This document shows positions 1 to 11,520 of a stretch of DNA of 64,000 nt, one piece after another (position 1 is the stretch's first letter; every line of letters starts with the position of its first letter). Source of the DNA: Megachile rotundata. Its lineage: Eukaryota; Arthropoda; Insecta; Hymenoptera; Megachilidae. The stretch spans positions 7,106,501-7,170,500 of the forward strand of contig NC_134995.1 of NCBI RefSeq assembly GCF_050947335.1, read 5' to 3'. The notes under the pieces were generated by a model that did no database searches, was not told the origin of the DNA, and saw nothing but the letters and a program-made list of their open reading frames with translations. A program made the translations under genes and the position numbers.

Positions 1-660
1 CCTATATTTCTAATTTAGCAAGTTTCTAACGTATCAAATTTCTAAATTTTCATATTCCTAATTTACCAAATTTCTGAATTTCCAAATTCCTAATTTACCA
101 AATTTTTAATCTTCCAAATTCTTAATTTACTAATTTTTTGAATTTTCAAATTTCTAATTTTCCAAATTTCTAAATTTCCAAATTTTTAAATTTCTAAATT
201 TCTAAATTCCCAAATTCCCAAATTCCCAAATTCCCAAATTCCCAAATTCCCAAATTCCCAAATTCTCAAATTCCCTAATTCCAAATTTTCCAAATTCCCA
301 TATTCCAAAATTCCTAAATTCCCAAATTCCCAAATTCCCAAATTCCCAAATTCCAGAATTCCAAAATTCCCAATATTCCTAAAATCACCCAAAACTCTCA
401 AAATTCCCAAAATTCCCAAAATTCCAAAATTCCTGAAATTCGCAAAATGCCCGAAATTCCTAAAATACCCAAATTCCCAAAATTTCCCAAAATTTCTGAA
501 ATTTCCAAATTCTGAAATTCCAAAATTCCAAATTTCCCAAATTGTCAAATCCCTAAATTTCTAAATTCCCAGTTTCCTAATTACATTTTCAAATTCCCAA
601 ATTTTCAAATCTCTAATTTGCTAATTTGCCAAACTCTTCAATTTGTAAATATCTAAACAC
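1..660. repeat. Degenerate AAATTCCC octamer array
   Basis: A C-rich (plus strand) array built on CAAATTCC/AAATTCCC with an 8-bp period. It is cleanest at about 205-350 and decays on both sides into TTTCCAAATTTCTAA-like text. Around 370-500 extra A residues give 9-bp spacing. An open frame on the minus strand (186-548) exists only because the unit contains no stop codon on that strand. Confidence 0.93.
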
Positions 661-1500
661 CCTCCGACTCGTGAAGGAAATTAAGTTACTATCGCAATCA
701 TGATTTTCTGCTTACTAGAATAAATCACTACTAGTGACTTTGTCTTTAGTTAACACAACAGCGGTAAACAGTTCGTTACGTACGAGCCAGCAAACAAATG
801 GTAGTGCAAGGTGTTAAGTAACGTCTTCGGGTGAAAGTCCGTATGTAAAGGTGTGGCGAATCAGTGTCCCGATTCAATTACCTTTGAAATCCCTTGTCGT
901 TGGACATTAAAGCCGGAAGTAATCCTAGGGACACGCGGGTACAAGCGGATGCTCTCGGTTCGTAGCATCCCTCTCGGTGCTAAGCTCCGCGGGATTCTCT
1001 ATGGGGTAACGATAATCGATAGAAAAAGAGCGGCTAAAACGGTAACGTTGCCTTCGCTCGAACGCCTCGTGTCCAGTGTGAACAAAGCGAAAAACGTGTT
1101 GGAATGTGGCATTATATCTTTCGTAAATAATGTTGCTTCGTTTCTGTGTCGCATTTAAATGAACGTCGCTCGGTTAGTCGATAAATCGTAAGTTTTCCTT
1201 TTGTTCCCTGCGAAACAATGCTAGTTACACTGTTCTCGTTATGAGCTAAAATTACCCTTTTACGGACGAATTAATTTTACTTGAAAATTTTATGTACATT
1301 ACTGGTCATAATTGTTAATAACTATGTGTTTATTACTGTTTCATTTATAGAATTTATTAGAGAATTTTTTATTTATTATTTATTCATTGTTTATTTATAA
1401 TTGTTTTAGTTTGATGTTCAAGGTGAAATTTGGAATCCATCTTTGAATATCATCAAAGAACCGTCTATTTAACAAACGATTGGAGAATAGGAGAATTGTA
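661..1500. other. Unique AT-rich sequence, no supported gene
   Basis: This is non-repetitive sequence, GC-richer at about 830-1110. An open frame of 101 codons at 853-1158 (+) begins at GTG rather than ATG, has no recognisable domain and no promoter or splice signal I trust. From 1160 onward the sequence is A/T-rich with nothing obvious. Confidence 0.5.
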
Positions 1501-2515
1501 GTTCTAATGAAAACATGGAATGGGAGAATAGTGAAATAGTAGTATAATGAGCAGGCACTAGAGCATTATAGTGAAACAGTGTAGTATAAACAGATAAGTG
1601 GTATAACGACATAGTAGAAGCAATGCAACAGTACATATAGTAGGGTAGTTATATTGCTTATCATGATAGTATAGTAATACACTAGTATAGTACTACAGTA
1701 TTATAGTAGAAGAGCAGTTAGTATAGTTAGTAGCACCTGCAACAGTATGGTAGTATAGTAGTATAATTCTATGGTAGCATAATATAATAGTGTGAAGTAC
1801 AATATTATAATACGATGGTATAGCAGTATAATAGTGTAGTAGAATAGTAATTCATTAGATGAGTAAAACAGATAGATAGTGAAACACCAAAGAAGCGAAA
1901 TAGTGAATTAATTATATGGTGCAATAGTAAAATAGTGGAGTAATGGAGTAACAAATTAGTAGAATTGTATAATGGTAGAATGGTAGAATAGTGGTATAAA
2001 AGTACAGTGGAATAGTAGTGTAGTAGTATGGTAGTATACTCGAATAGTAGTGTAGTAATATAGTGGAATAGTAATGTAGTAGTGTAGTAGTATAGTAGTA
2101 TACTGGAATAGTGGTGTGGTAGGACAGTAGTATAGTGAAATAGTAGTGTAGTAGTGTAGAAGTATAGTCGTACAGTGGAATAGTTATATAGTGGAATGGT
2201 GGAATAGTGGAATAGTGGAATAGTGGAATAATGCAATACTGGAATAGTGCAACGGCAGAGTAGTGGAATAGTGGAATAGTGCAGTAGTAGAATAGTGGAA
2301 TAGTGGAAAAGTGAAATAGTGAAATAGTGAAATAGTGAAATAGCGAAATAGTGAAATAGTGGAATAGTAGAATAGTAGAATAGTGCATTCGTAGAATAGT
2401 GGAATAGCCAAATAATGGAGTAATGGCATCTTGGAATAGTGGAATAGTGGAATAGTGGAATAGTGAAACCGTAAAATATCCAACCCTCAAAATCACGAAA
2501 CAGTGAAATAATCAA
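1501..2515. repeat. AATAGTGG/TAGTATAG octamer array
   Basis: An 8-bp period array of AATAGTGG, TAGTATAG and relatives. The part from about 2180 to 2470 is the most regular (GAATAGTG). Minus-strand open frames of up to 236 codons (1805-2515) are a product of the stop-free unit and read as H-Y-S-T-I-P/L-F repeats. A non-repetitive island interrupts the array at 1846-1998. Confidence 0.93.
1846..1998 (+). repeat. Non-octamer island, copy 1
   Basis: About 150 bp inside the octamer array that is not itself simple repeat. It matches 34851-34994 in the same orientation, with the shared phrases CATTAGATGAGTAAAA, GAAACACCAAAGAAGCG and AATTATATGGTGCAA in the same order and spacing. By eye the identity is near 85-90%. 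This indicates that the two arrays share a common ancestor larger than the octamer. Confidence 0.85.
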
Positions 2516-2519
2516 ATCA

Positions 2520-2745
2520 TAATATACTAGAATCCCAAATTTTCAAATTCCCAAATTTCCAAATTCCCAAATTCCCAAATTCCTAAATTTAGAAATTCCC
2601 AAATTCCCAAATTCCTAAACTTTGAAATTCCCAAATTCCCAAATTCCTAAACTTTGAAATTCCCAAATTCCCAAATTCCTAAACTTTGAAATTCCCAAAT
2701 TTCCAAATTCCTAAATCCCCAAATCCCCAAATCGTGCTCTAGTAG
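2520..2745. repeat. AAATTCCC array with 32-bp higher-order unit
   Basis: An octamer array in which the marker AAACTTTG recurs at 2617, 2649 and 2681, exactly 32 bp (4 x 8) apart. The lattice of the octamer is kept while a four-unit block has been amplified. Confidence 0.9.
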
Positions 2746-4080
2746 ACCAATAACATATTCATATCTACATCAACGTCTCTTCAAGCTACCCCTTACACAT
2801 CACCCGAAATTTTATTACCAAAAATTTTCTTCACCCTCAACGTTCCCAAAATCAGCTCCGCACGTATTCCGTGATTCTAGGTCACAATTGCCACTACCTC
2901 CCATTTCAAGAATCGAATCGCGAACGTTTCTTCCTCGATCACAATAATATTTTCAATCACGCACAAATCGTTTTCATAGAACGTGGTCGAGTGTTAAGAA
3001 CCGATTCGATTCCCGTATACCACGTACGAAAATATTTCCCCAATGAATATTTCGCATTGATCGCGGCAACCAGCTTATTGCTACATTCGGTTATGTACAT
3101 ATCAATTGGCAATTTCCGTAGTTGGCCCGTGAAAAGTGGTCATTTACCGAGTCACCTGGCATTCTCAAAGGTTCCATCCACTTACCTTCCGCCTCATTTC
3201 CTACTCTTTCGATGGATTTCTCGCTTCTCTCTGGAACATTGTCGTAGGTCACGTACTTCCGTCGGTTACAATACCTTCAATTTCATCGAACACTCAATTG
3301 ACCTTCCCTTAACGCCTTGATACCAAGTTCTACGCTTTCGGAGCTGCCGTGATTTTCACCTGATCGATGCACACTTCATTTTTTTTCGTATGAGCTTATC
3401 AAAATTAATCACTAGAGTGGGTCTACAAGCTTACTTTTATACTAATGAGTCTACAAACCAAGTGTCTCACATGAATTTGAGTGTGCATTTAAAATTTTGA
3501 ATCATAATCATATGACTCATAAACATATAGGTAGAATAAGAATAAGATGTAGAGATTTTTAAGTTCAAATGATTAAACGTGTCTGATACTACCCAAATGA
3601 TACCAAACACGATTATTGTTGATTTTACGACTCGTATCAATCACGACCAAGTACCATGATGAGTTACAGAGCAAACGTGTTTCTAGTTGATTCCATGTGT
3701 GAAAAATTATCGAAAATTGCGAAACACGGTTTTTTAGATTTGATGCTGACGATGCTGACAGATTCATAATCGCCGGCAAAATCTATACAGTACATTTAGG
3801 GTGTCTAGTCTACCCTCAAAATTTCAAATCAAAGGACGCAAAATGTAGTGGTACAGACAATAGAGTGGTACAAATAGAGTAACAAATAGTACAGACAAAT
3901 GAAAAAATGCAGATCGAGTTCCAGGAGCCTATGTTTAATAAATATTCGCAAATCAAGAAGTTTGTTTACAAAATGCATAAAGCAATGTAACGGAGGTTTA
4001 ATATTAAAAATCTTGCGTCCATGTTTCTTATAGTTTATTTGTCTGGAATTAGAGCAACAAGGGTTTCCTTACATAGAACA
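2746..4080. other. Unique sequence, no supported gene
   Basis: Mixed-complexity sequence. An open frame at 2871-3320 (+, about 149 codons) starts with GTG, has no recognisable domain and no coding features beyond length. From 3380 to 4080 the sequence is AT-rich; 3850-3900 has a small run of tagtacaga/agagtggtac-like near-repeats. I see no RNA gene or mobile element. Confidence 0.5.
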
Positions 4081-4435
4081 GTTGTCAGTGCTGAAATTCT
4101 CTGTATCAACTATCTCGTTTTCACCACTGTTTCACATCGAAAATCGAGGAGCGGTTTCAATGCCGAGAGCGCCGTCCACGAAATTCCAAGCGTCTCTCGG
4201 AGACTCTGACATCGATCCATCGCGTTCAGGAACCGTCTGGGAATCCCGTAGGATGGGCTCTCAAGATCGCAGCACACGGACTGCTTCTGGGATTCGTTGG
4301 TCAAATATTTTCAGAAAAAAGAACTCGTCTTCTTCGATGGCATTTTTCAATCTCTCTTGCAAGTTCGCTGATTCCGAGACTTGGAACGCTGATTATTTTC
4401 TATCGTTCTTTTTTGAATTTGCAAAGATTTAATTT
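4081..4435. other. GC-richer block open on both strands
   Basis: A short GC-richer block with an open frame on the plus strand (4082-4432, non-ATG start) and one on the minus strand (4110-4304, TTG start). The overlapping openness probably reflects base composition rather than coding. The minus-strand frame is closed just upstream by TGA and I see no splice acceptor before it. Confidence 0.4.
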
Positions 4436-4439
4436 TCAA

Positions 4440-5040
4440 ATTTGGTGATTATTGTATGTTCAAAGCTTTGAGATATTAGATTTTGAAATGGTCAAATTTG
4501 CAAATTTTTAGATTTTTGGATATTCAGATTTTCAGTGTTAGAGTTTCAGATTTTCATATTTTTGAATTTTCAAATTTTCAGATTTTTAAATTTCCAAATT
4601 TCCCAATGTTCATATTTTCAGATTTCCAAATTTCCAAATTTTCAAATCCCCAAATTTTCTAACGTCCTAACATATTTTCCAAATTTTAAAATTTCCAAAT
4701 CCCAAATTCTCAGATTTCCAAATTCCTAAATTCCCAAATTCTCAAATTTCAAAATTTCAAAACTCCAAAATCCCCAAATTTCCATATCCCAAAATCCTCA
4801 AATCCCCAAATTCCCAAATTCCCAAATTCCCAAATTCCCAAATTCCCAAATTCCCAAATTCCCAAATTCCCAAATTCCCAAATTCCCAAATTCCCAAGTC
4901 CTCAAATTCCCAAATTTCCAAATCCCCAAGTCCCCAAATTCCCAAATTCCCAAATCCCCCAATTCCCAAATCTCCCAGTTTCCAAATCCCCAAATTCCCA
5001 ACTCACCAAATTCCCAAATCCCCAAATCTCCCAGTTTCCA
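4440..5040. repeat. AAATTCCC octamer array, degenerate to regular
   Basis: It begins as loose TTTTCAAATTT text, becomes an AAATTTCC array by 4560, and is an almost perfect 8-bp CAAATTCC array at 4805-4900. Open frames on both strands here (for example 4535-4729 + and 4757-5082 -) are repeat shadows. Confidence 0.93.
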
Positions 5041-5760
5041 AATCCCCCAATTCCCAAATCCCCCAATTCCCAAGTCCCCCAATTCCCAAATCCCTCAATT
5101 CCCAAATCCCCCAATTCCCAAATCCCCCAATTCCCAAGTCCCCCAATTCCCAAATCCCCCAATTCTCAAATTTCCCAATTCCCAAATCCCCCAATTCTCA
5201 AATTTCCCAATTCCCAAATCCCCCAATTCCCAAATCCCCCAATTCCCAAGTCCCCCAATTCCCAAATCCCTCTATTCCCAAATCCCCCAATTCCCAAATC
5301 CCCCAATTCCCAAGTCCCCCAATTCCCAAATCCCCCAATTCTCAAATTTCCCAATTCCCAAATTTCCCAATTCCCAAATCCCCCAATTCCCAAATCCCCC
5401 AATTTCCAAATCCCCCAATTCCCAAATCCCCCAATTCTCAAAATTGCCAATTCCCAAATCCCCCAATTCTCAAATTTCCCAATTCCCAAATCCCCCAATC
5501 CCCAAATCCCCCAATTCCCAAGTCCCCCAATTCCCAAATCCCTCAATTCCCAAATCCCCCAATTCCCAAATCCCCCAATTCCCAAGTCCCCCAATTCCCA
5601 AATCCCCCAATTTTCAAATTTCCCAATTCCCAAATCCCCCAATTCTCAAATTTCCCAATTCCCAAATCCCCCAATTCCCAAATCCCCCAATTTCCAAATC
5701 CCCCAATTCCCAAATCCCCCAATTCCCAAATCCTCCAATTCCCCAAATTCCCGAAATTCT
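5041..5760. repeat. 16-bp C-rich array (CCCCCAATTCCCAAAT)
   Basis: A dimer of octamers, CCCCCAATT + CCCAAAT, repeated about 45 times. Alternating C5 and C3 runs mean the minus strand has regularly spaced G runs and could form G-quadruplexes. Dimer variants (CCCAAGT, TCTCAAATTT) recur in blocks, which suggests amplification of multi-unit segments. Open frames of up to 158 codons on either strand are artefacts of the stop-free unit. A degenerate tail continues to about 5870. Confidence 0.95.
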
Positions 5761-5870
5761 AAAAAATTCTCAAAATTCCCAAACCTCCAAATCCTCAAAT
5801 CCGCAAACCTGCAACCCCAAACAGAATTTTCAAATTCCCCAATCCCCAAACCATCAAATCCCAAAATAGA

Positions 5871-6249
5871 ATGCAACACATACATAATATACTAGTATAT
5901 TATCTCCATGTATTGAGCTATTCTACCACCATTGAGAAACTCTGACGTAACCAAGTGCATTGACTCGACGAAGATGTCCGTCGCTCATCCTGCTGTTAAT
6001 TTTCACTCGTCTTCGCGTTCGTTTCCTTTTGGGTCGATCAAGTTGCCCGCGAAAGAGTGCGACAGGAAACGTCGGGCTATTTTCGAGCAGTCGACACGAT
6101 AGGTAGAAGTCATTGTTCGCGCGGTCCTAGTTTGGCAATGATCCTCGGTGTCAGGTCGATCTAATAAAAGCCAGGTCGAGCTTTCGAACGACTGCCGATC
6201 GAACTTTTAAACTGATTCATCCACACATCCGGCCTGGATAAACGACCTG
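5871..6249. other. Unique GC-richer sequence
   Basis: Non-repetitive, with many CpG dinucleotides (about 5940-6240), between an octamer array and the 310-bp repeats. It has no long open frame. Its end (about 6232-6245, CTGGATAAACGA) is also found inverted at about 22210-22225 next to a similar CAAAATGGCGGC site, hinting that the two loci share ancestry. Confidence 0.5.
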
Positions 6250-7370
6250 CTTTGGTTGTTCTCTTCGGAGTTGACAAAATGGCGGCTGGATAACAGTAAC
6301 CTTTTACATCACTGATGTTCTAACTATTTTTGACACGTTTTACGTTTATATTAATTTATTGTTTAATTTATAAATTCTTTTACTTTTGTGAGAAAATCTT
6401 CTGTCTTTATTTCTGCAGAATTTTGTATAATTTTATGTAGTTTTGTATTCGAGACTTTTTATGATGGTAGAGGTTATGATTCAAATGTGAGTTTTCACTT
6501 TCAGTTGATTTATTTTAGTTATATTTCATTTATGTTTCATTGTATTTTGTCAGGAAGCTTTGGTTCGTCTCTTCGGAGTTGACAAAATGGCGGCTGGACA
6601 ATAGTAATCTTACACATCATTGATATCCTGACTATTATTGACGTTTTTAATATCTAATTCAGTTTATCGTCTAACCTAGAAATTCTTCCACTTTTATCAG
6701 AAAACAGTCTTCTATCTTTATTTGTGAAAAATTTCTATAATTTTCTATATTTTTGTATTATGGAATTTGTTACGATGGCACAGAATGTGATTCAAATATG
6801 GATTTTCACTTTTTAGTTTATTTATTTCAGTTATATTTCACATATGTTTTATTGTATTTTGTCAGAAAGCTTTGATTGTTCTCTTATGAATTGACAAAAT
6901 GGCGGTGAAACAAGAGTAACCCTCACATATCACTGATGTTCTCAATACACTAACGCTTTTTATGTCTAAATCAGTTTATCGTTTAACCTACAAGCTTTAC
7001 TTTTATGAGAAAGTCTTCTTCTATCTTTATTTGCCTAAAATTTGTATAAAATTTGAATTTTCTGTATCTTTGTAACGGGGAACTCTACATGATGTCTCAA
7101 GATGTTCTACAAACATGGGTTCTCACTTTCAGCTTGCTTATTTCAGTTATATTTCACTTATGTTTCCGTTTATTGCTGAGATACTTTGCTCTTTTGGGAA
7201 TTGACAAGATGGCGGCTAAACAAGAGTAACCTTAACATATCACTGACGATCTTACTATTATTGACGTTCTCGTATCTAAATCAATTTATTCAGCCTAGAA
7301 ATTCTTCCATTTTTATGAGAAATTCTTTTTCTATTTCTAATTGTGCTGTTTTTATACAGTCGACAAAATG
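6250..7370 (+). repeat. Tandem repeat of about 310 bp, four copies
   Basis: Four diverged copies in direct orientation. Each begins near TTGTTCTCTTCGGAGTTGAC, then CAAAATGGCGGC, then a conserved AT-rich body that ends near TATTTTGTCAGAAAGCTTTG. Anchor spacing is 308, 312 and 310 bp. The last copy is truncated or diverged after about 7340. The GGCGG-containing head is the best-conserved part, while the body has many substitutions. Confidence 0.92.
6275..7216 (+). promoter_or_regulatory. Four YY1/Pho-like sites, one per 310-bp unit
   Basis: CAAAATGGCGGC occurs at 6275-6286 and 6583-6594, CAAAATGGCGGT at 6895-6906 and CAAGATGGCGGC at 7205-7216. The vertebrate YY1 consensus AANATGGCGGC and the core GCCAT bound by Drosophila Pleiohomeotic match these words. 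The sites are the most conserved piece of otherwise diverged units. Binding is inference; the conservation inside each unit is seen. Confidence 0.5.
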
Positions 7371-7794
7371 TACATGAAGTAGTTGTAGCGCACTGTATAC
7401 CGAAACCTAACTTAACCGAAATATACCAAATACTAGATAATCTATAGAATCATAGTCAGCTATAATAGGGTCCTATAAGTGCCACATTTATTATTTATCA
7501 GTACTGTATTGCATTGTAGAGTGTCTGATGTTTTATTCGTGAGTCAATGTGGCTGCACTAAACTAGTTTTGTGATGACCATAATAGAAAGGTAAATTGCA
7601 AAATATAAATCTTACAGAATTAAATATATACCTCATATTTATTCCACTTGCTTAGAAACATTAAAAACAATGGCGGCCATTATTACACCATGGAATCCAT
7701 TACACAATTTATAAGAACTTTAATATCAATTTTAATGTCAACAATAAAGTGCTCTTAAATTAACTCTAAATTATAAAGATTATTGTCAGCTGAA
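7371..7794. other. Unique AT-rich sequence with a near-palindromic GCCAT site
   Basis: AT-rich unique sequence. At 7669-7681 AATGGCGGCCATT carries two overlapping opposed ATGGC/GCCAT half-sites, the same core as in the neighbouring 310-bp repeats. No coding frame is supported. Confidence 0.45.
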
Positions 7795-8110
7795 TGAGAT
7801 TGAAAAATAATTACAATAAAATAAAATTTTAACAACAAAATAAAAGCATCGAATAAAATGAAAATCAGTAAAATATTTGGAGATGTTGAAACAAATACAT
7901 TGAAAAATAGTTACAAATAAAATTTTAACAACAAAATAAAAGCATCGAATAAAATGAAAATCAATAAAATATTTGGAGACGTTGAAACAACTAAAAATAT
8001 ATTACAATAATTACAATAATTTTGAAAAATAATTACAATAAAATCAAATTTTAACAACAAAATAAAAGCAACCAATAAATTCAGTAAAATATTTTAAGAA
8101 GTCGAAACAA
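7795..8110 (+). repeat. AT-rich tandem repeat, three copies
   Basis: Three direct copies share AATAATTACAATAAAAT and AACAACAAAATAAAAGCA; the latter anchors at 7831, 7927 and 8053 (spacing 96 and 126 bp). The unit is A-rich on the plus strand and varies in length by internal indels. Confidence 0.85.
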
Positions 8111-8125
8111 ACAAAATTACGTATT

Positions 8126-8434
8126 TCACAAGATAACACAGCAATAAAAAATGTAGTCTGTTGTCTTTGACGTCCATGTCTTGTCGAATAGTTTTACACA
8201 ATCGTAAAGAATACATGTATGAGAATCATTCTCGTATTTGACGAATCTCTTGATCGTCTCGTATCCCCATGAACTTCCAACTGTCTGTCGTTTATCTCGA
8301 ATTCGCTCCACGTTCCTTGCCAGCGTGATTAATTGATCTAGCAGCTGCGATTTCGAACGTTGGTAATATTCGGTGGAGCTCGTGCGTGGGTTGCGCTGAA
8401 AGTTTTGAGAATCCGACGAATAATGGAATGTCAT
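8126..8434 (-). CDS. Possible small ORF or exon, unknown product (102 aa)
   Basis: I do not recognise this protein. The frame begins with a true ATG (8434) in the context TTACAAATG, close to insect start-site preference, and ends with TGA at 8126. The frame is open for about 19 codons further upstream to an in-frame TAA. The product is polar and mixed in composition rather than repetitive: an N-terminal Ser/Asn/Gln-rich part, a helical Leu/Arg-rich stretch around residues 29-50 with the dibasic KR near residue 48, an aromatic GSSWGYETIKRF segment around 53-64 and a Cys-containing C-terminus. There is no signal peptide or membrane segment. The surroundings are repeats on both sides, with no partner gene. 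It could be an orphan gene, a terminal exon or a chance frame; its length alone does not exclude chance. Confidence 0.28.
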   Translation of the reverse strand: MTFHYSSDSQNFQRNPRTSSTEYYQRSKSQLLDQLITLARNVERIRDKRQTVGSSWGYETIKRFVKYENDSHTCILYDCVKLFDKTWTSKTTDYIFYCCVIL

Positions 8435-8529
8435 TTGTAATAGTCGGTGTAAGTTCGAAACGAAGGTCGTTTTGAGGACAAATGTGGAATTAGGTTAATT
8501 ATTATTAGGGAGACTATCAAGGTTATTTT

Positions 8530-9200
8530 TAGGTTTGGTATTTAGGTTCATTTTTGAGAATTTGGAGATGGGGCTTGGCAAGATTTTATGGTTTGGGGTT
8601 GTACGAGTTTATGGCTTGGGGCTGGTAAAATTTTATGATTTGGGGTTGACAAGATTTTATGGTTTTTATTTGGGGAAAATTTTTAGTTCTTGGTGGAGGT
8701 TGCTGGAAAATATGGAGATTTTCAATTTTGGTAATCGGGGGATTTGGAAATTTGGGATTTGGAAATTCAAGGTTTCTGAGTTTTCGGGATTTGGAAATTT
8801 GGGGTTTGTGAAATTCAAGGTTTTTAAAATTTGGGAATTTAGAAATTTAAGGTTTCTGAAATTTAGGGATTTGGTAATTCGAGGTTTCTGAGATTTGGGG
8901 ATTTAGAAGTTTTAGATTTTTGAGACTTGGGGATTTGGAAATTCAAGGTTTCTAAGATTAGGGGATTTAGAAATTTAGCAAAATTAGGATATTTGTAAGT
9001 TTGAAAATGTAGAATTTTAACAGTTTACGAATGTGAGGATTTGGAAGTTTGGAAATATGGAAATTTAAGAGGTGTAGAAATTCTAGAACTGAGAAAGGAA
9101 ATATGATTGTAAAAGATTTAGAAATTGGGAAAAGTAAGACTTAGTCATTTGGAAATTTGAAAGTATAAAAATTCGAAACTTTCGGAACTTGAGAATCTAT
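8530..9200. repeat. Degenerate G-rich octamer array (GGGGATTT/GGAAATTT)
   Basis: Starts with loose TTTATGGTTTGGGG units (about 20-30 bp) and becomes GGGGATTTGGAAATTCAAGG text with recurrent AAGGTTTCTGAG at roughly 40-60 bp intervals. G-rich on the plus strand. It decays after 9000 into A-rich sequence. The plus-strand frame at 8535-8891 is a repeat shadow. Confidence 0.85.
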
Positions 9201-10139
9201 CATCTTAAATCTACAATTTTTTAAACCTTTACAATATAAAAACACAAAAATATAAAAATAAACAATGCTTAAAATGTCACATATTAAAAACTTTTCAAAC
9301 TTTAAAAATTCACAAGCATAAACATCTGCAAATTCATATTACTTCAATCTTATAAAAAGTACCAAAAACGATAAATATCCAAAAAAGTATCGAAATTATA
9401 AATATGCAAATATTGAAGTACAAATAAACAAATATTAAATAAATAAATACATATATTAAAGTAATATAAATTCGCAAATGCAGTCTTGAAAATTCCAACG
9501 CAAGTAGGAGGTTATTCCTCCCACATCTTCTCCGTAGCTTAACTTAAGAGCAGCATGCAGAGTTAATAGCCGCCACATTCTTTTGAAAAGCAGTGTTCTA
9601 AGCTCTTTGACTAGGAGAGCGGTAGTAAAGCAAAAGTTCGCAGCACTAAAGAGATTCGTACGTTTTGGCCGTGTAAACGAAGCACGGAATGCACCCTGGA
9701 CGAAAAAGTTGGAGGACGGGGGTAGTCGCTCGGAACGGAATGGAACGAATAGGCCAGGGTGGGACACCATTGGTGTTTGCTAGTATTTATAGTATGGATT
9801 GTGTCTGCTTGGCAACTGGCCATCACGGTCTAACATCTCTCTGCTATCTTATGGGAAACCTCCTCTCAAGTAGCAAACGTTACAACTATCAATACTTTTT
9901 AAGTTTTTTCGCAACTTTTTATTACTAGTTCTAGGATTCTATGTTGAATTGAGAGATTGAATTGGTAAATTTTTGGATTTTCTTTAATTTGGATATCTTT
10001 TATGGAAGACTTTATAGTCATAGAAGGAATTTATAGTTATGGGTTGTTAAATTGAAATATTGGCAGATTGGTAAATTTTCGGTTTTTCAATTTTAAAAAA
10101 TTTTACGTTTCAGATATTTGAGCAATTTATATTTTACTT
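9201..10139. other. AT-rich sequence with a GC-richer block at 9480-9830
   Basis: 9201-9455 is A-rich with loose ACAAATAAATA text. The 9480-9830 block is unique and has overlapping open frames on both strands (9456-9770 -, 9583-9783 +, 9689-9928 +), none with a recognisable domain; I consider them compositional. 9930-10139 is T-rich. Confidence 0.45.
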
Positions 10140-10545
10140 TTCTTATATTTCATATTTTTGACATTGCAAATTTTCTACATTTGAAGTTTTGAGTTTCAAA
10201 TTTTTTTAATTTCAAATTTGTTTAGTTTAAATTTTTTACATTGTACATTTTCTACATTTCAAATTTTTTACATTTTACATTTTCTGCATTTCAAATTTGC
10301 TACGTTTCAAATTTTCTACATTTCAATTTTGACACAGGTCACATTTGTTACATTTCAACTTCGCTACACTTCAAATTTTTTACATTTCAAATTTTCATAT
10401 TACATAAATTTTTTAACTTCAACATTTATGTATTTTCAAGTTATGAAATTTTATTTAAAAAATTTTCTAAATTCTTCAAATCTTACAAACTTCCTAACTT
10501 TTCAAAATTTCCCAAAGTTCTGAAGCTTGAAAATTTTTAAATGAT
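10140..10545. repeat. TACATTTCAAATTTTC degenerate array
   Basis: Loose tandem repeat of TACATTTCAAATTTTC, period about 15-16 bp, most regular at 10235-10400. Open frames in this stretch (10218-10523 and 10241-10540, +) are low-complexity F/H/I/T/S peptides from the repeat. Confidence 0.85.
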
Positions 10546-11520
10546 CAAAATGCAAATTTGTAAATCTTTGATAACATAACCTCACAGTATACAAGAAATA
10601 TATAATAAATATAATAAATATAAATATATGTAGAAATGTATATAATACTTAACCATAATGTTTAGTATATTAAAAAGTGTACCAATCATATTAAACGACA
10701 GGCACAGTATTTCAATTTAATAATTTATAAGTCCCGTCCATAACTCTGATACACTTTGTACCAAAGATGGATTGAAAATCCATGAAATCCACGCCAGGGA
10801 GATAGTATCTTTCAGAATTCGTCGCTGGTTTCCGGTGAAACCGGATTTAAGAGATGATGCATGGTCGAGATATTACTTTCCAGAGACTCAACGAAGGTTC
10901 GATAACTCCCTTAAACTATGTCCCCGTCAGCACATATATACGAACAATATTTCTTCAGAGAATGTTGCGAGTTCTCCTCTGAACATCGATACAGATACAC
11001 GAAACATCGTGATAGTTCTTGTTATTTATTTCCACCGTTAAGAGTTCGATGTTATGAAACGATAACTTTCTACGAAGCAATTAAAAGATTGCGTGATTCG
11101 TTAACGATACTCTTCGGATATGGGCGATATTATTGGACCGATTTATGGATCTCGTAATGTCATATTTGTGATACGTTTGGATTTATAATTGGTTATACAA
11201 ATATTTGTAATAATTAGTAATAAGAATGGTAATCAAAATATTTAGAATAATTAATAATAAGAATAATTTTAATAATGTTTCAAATAAATGAAATAGTATG
11301 AACTTAGATTGTATAACAGACTTTAGATAAAATAGCAGATAGAGAGTCTGTTAGTACGAGCAGGACGTCTTTTTATAAATGCTTGGTTGAAATGAATAAA
11401 TAATAACATTTGTTAATAATAAATAAATGGTTGACTTTTATTAAATGATTTCGAGTAATACTTATGATATATTTGTTGTAATATATTATTAATTTTTGTT
11501 ATAGTACTGGTATGTTTTAT
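10546..11520. other. AT-rich unique sequence, no supported gene
   Basis: A complex block at 10740-11160 holds a plus-strand open frame (10772-11041, TTG start) and an overlapping one (10918-11157, ATG inside the first); neither is recognisable. The rest is AT-rich with short ATAATAAG-type repeats (11210-11290). Confidence 0.45.

Noticed and set aside
1805..2515. 236-residue HYSTIPLF repeat protein
   Set aside because: Shadow of the AATAGTGG array; three overlapping minus-strand frames are open together.
2871..3320. 149-residue frame
   Set aside because: It starts with GTG, has no domain, splice or promoter signal, and its length is not unusual for chance at this composition.
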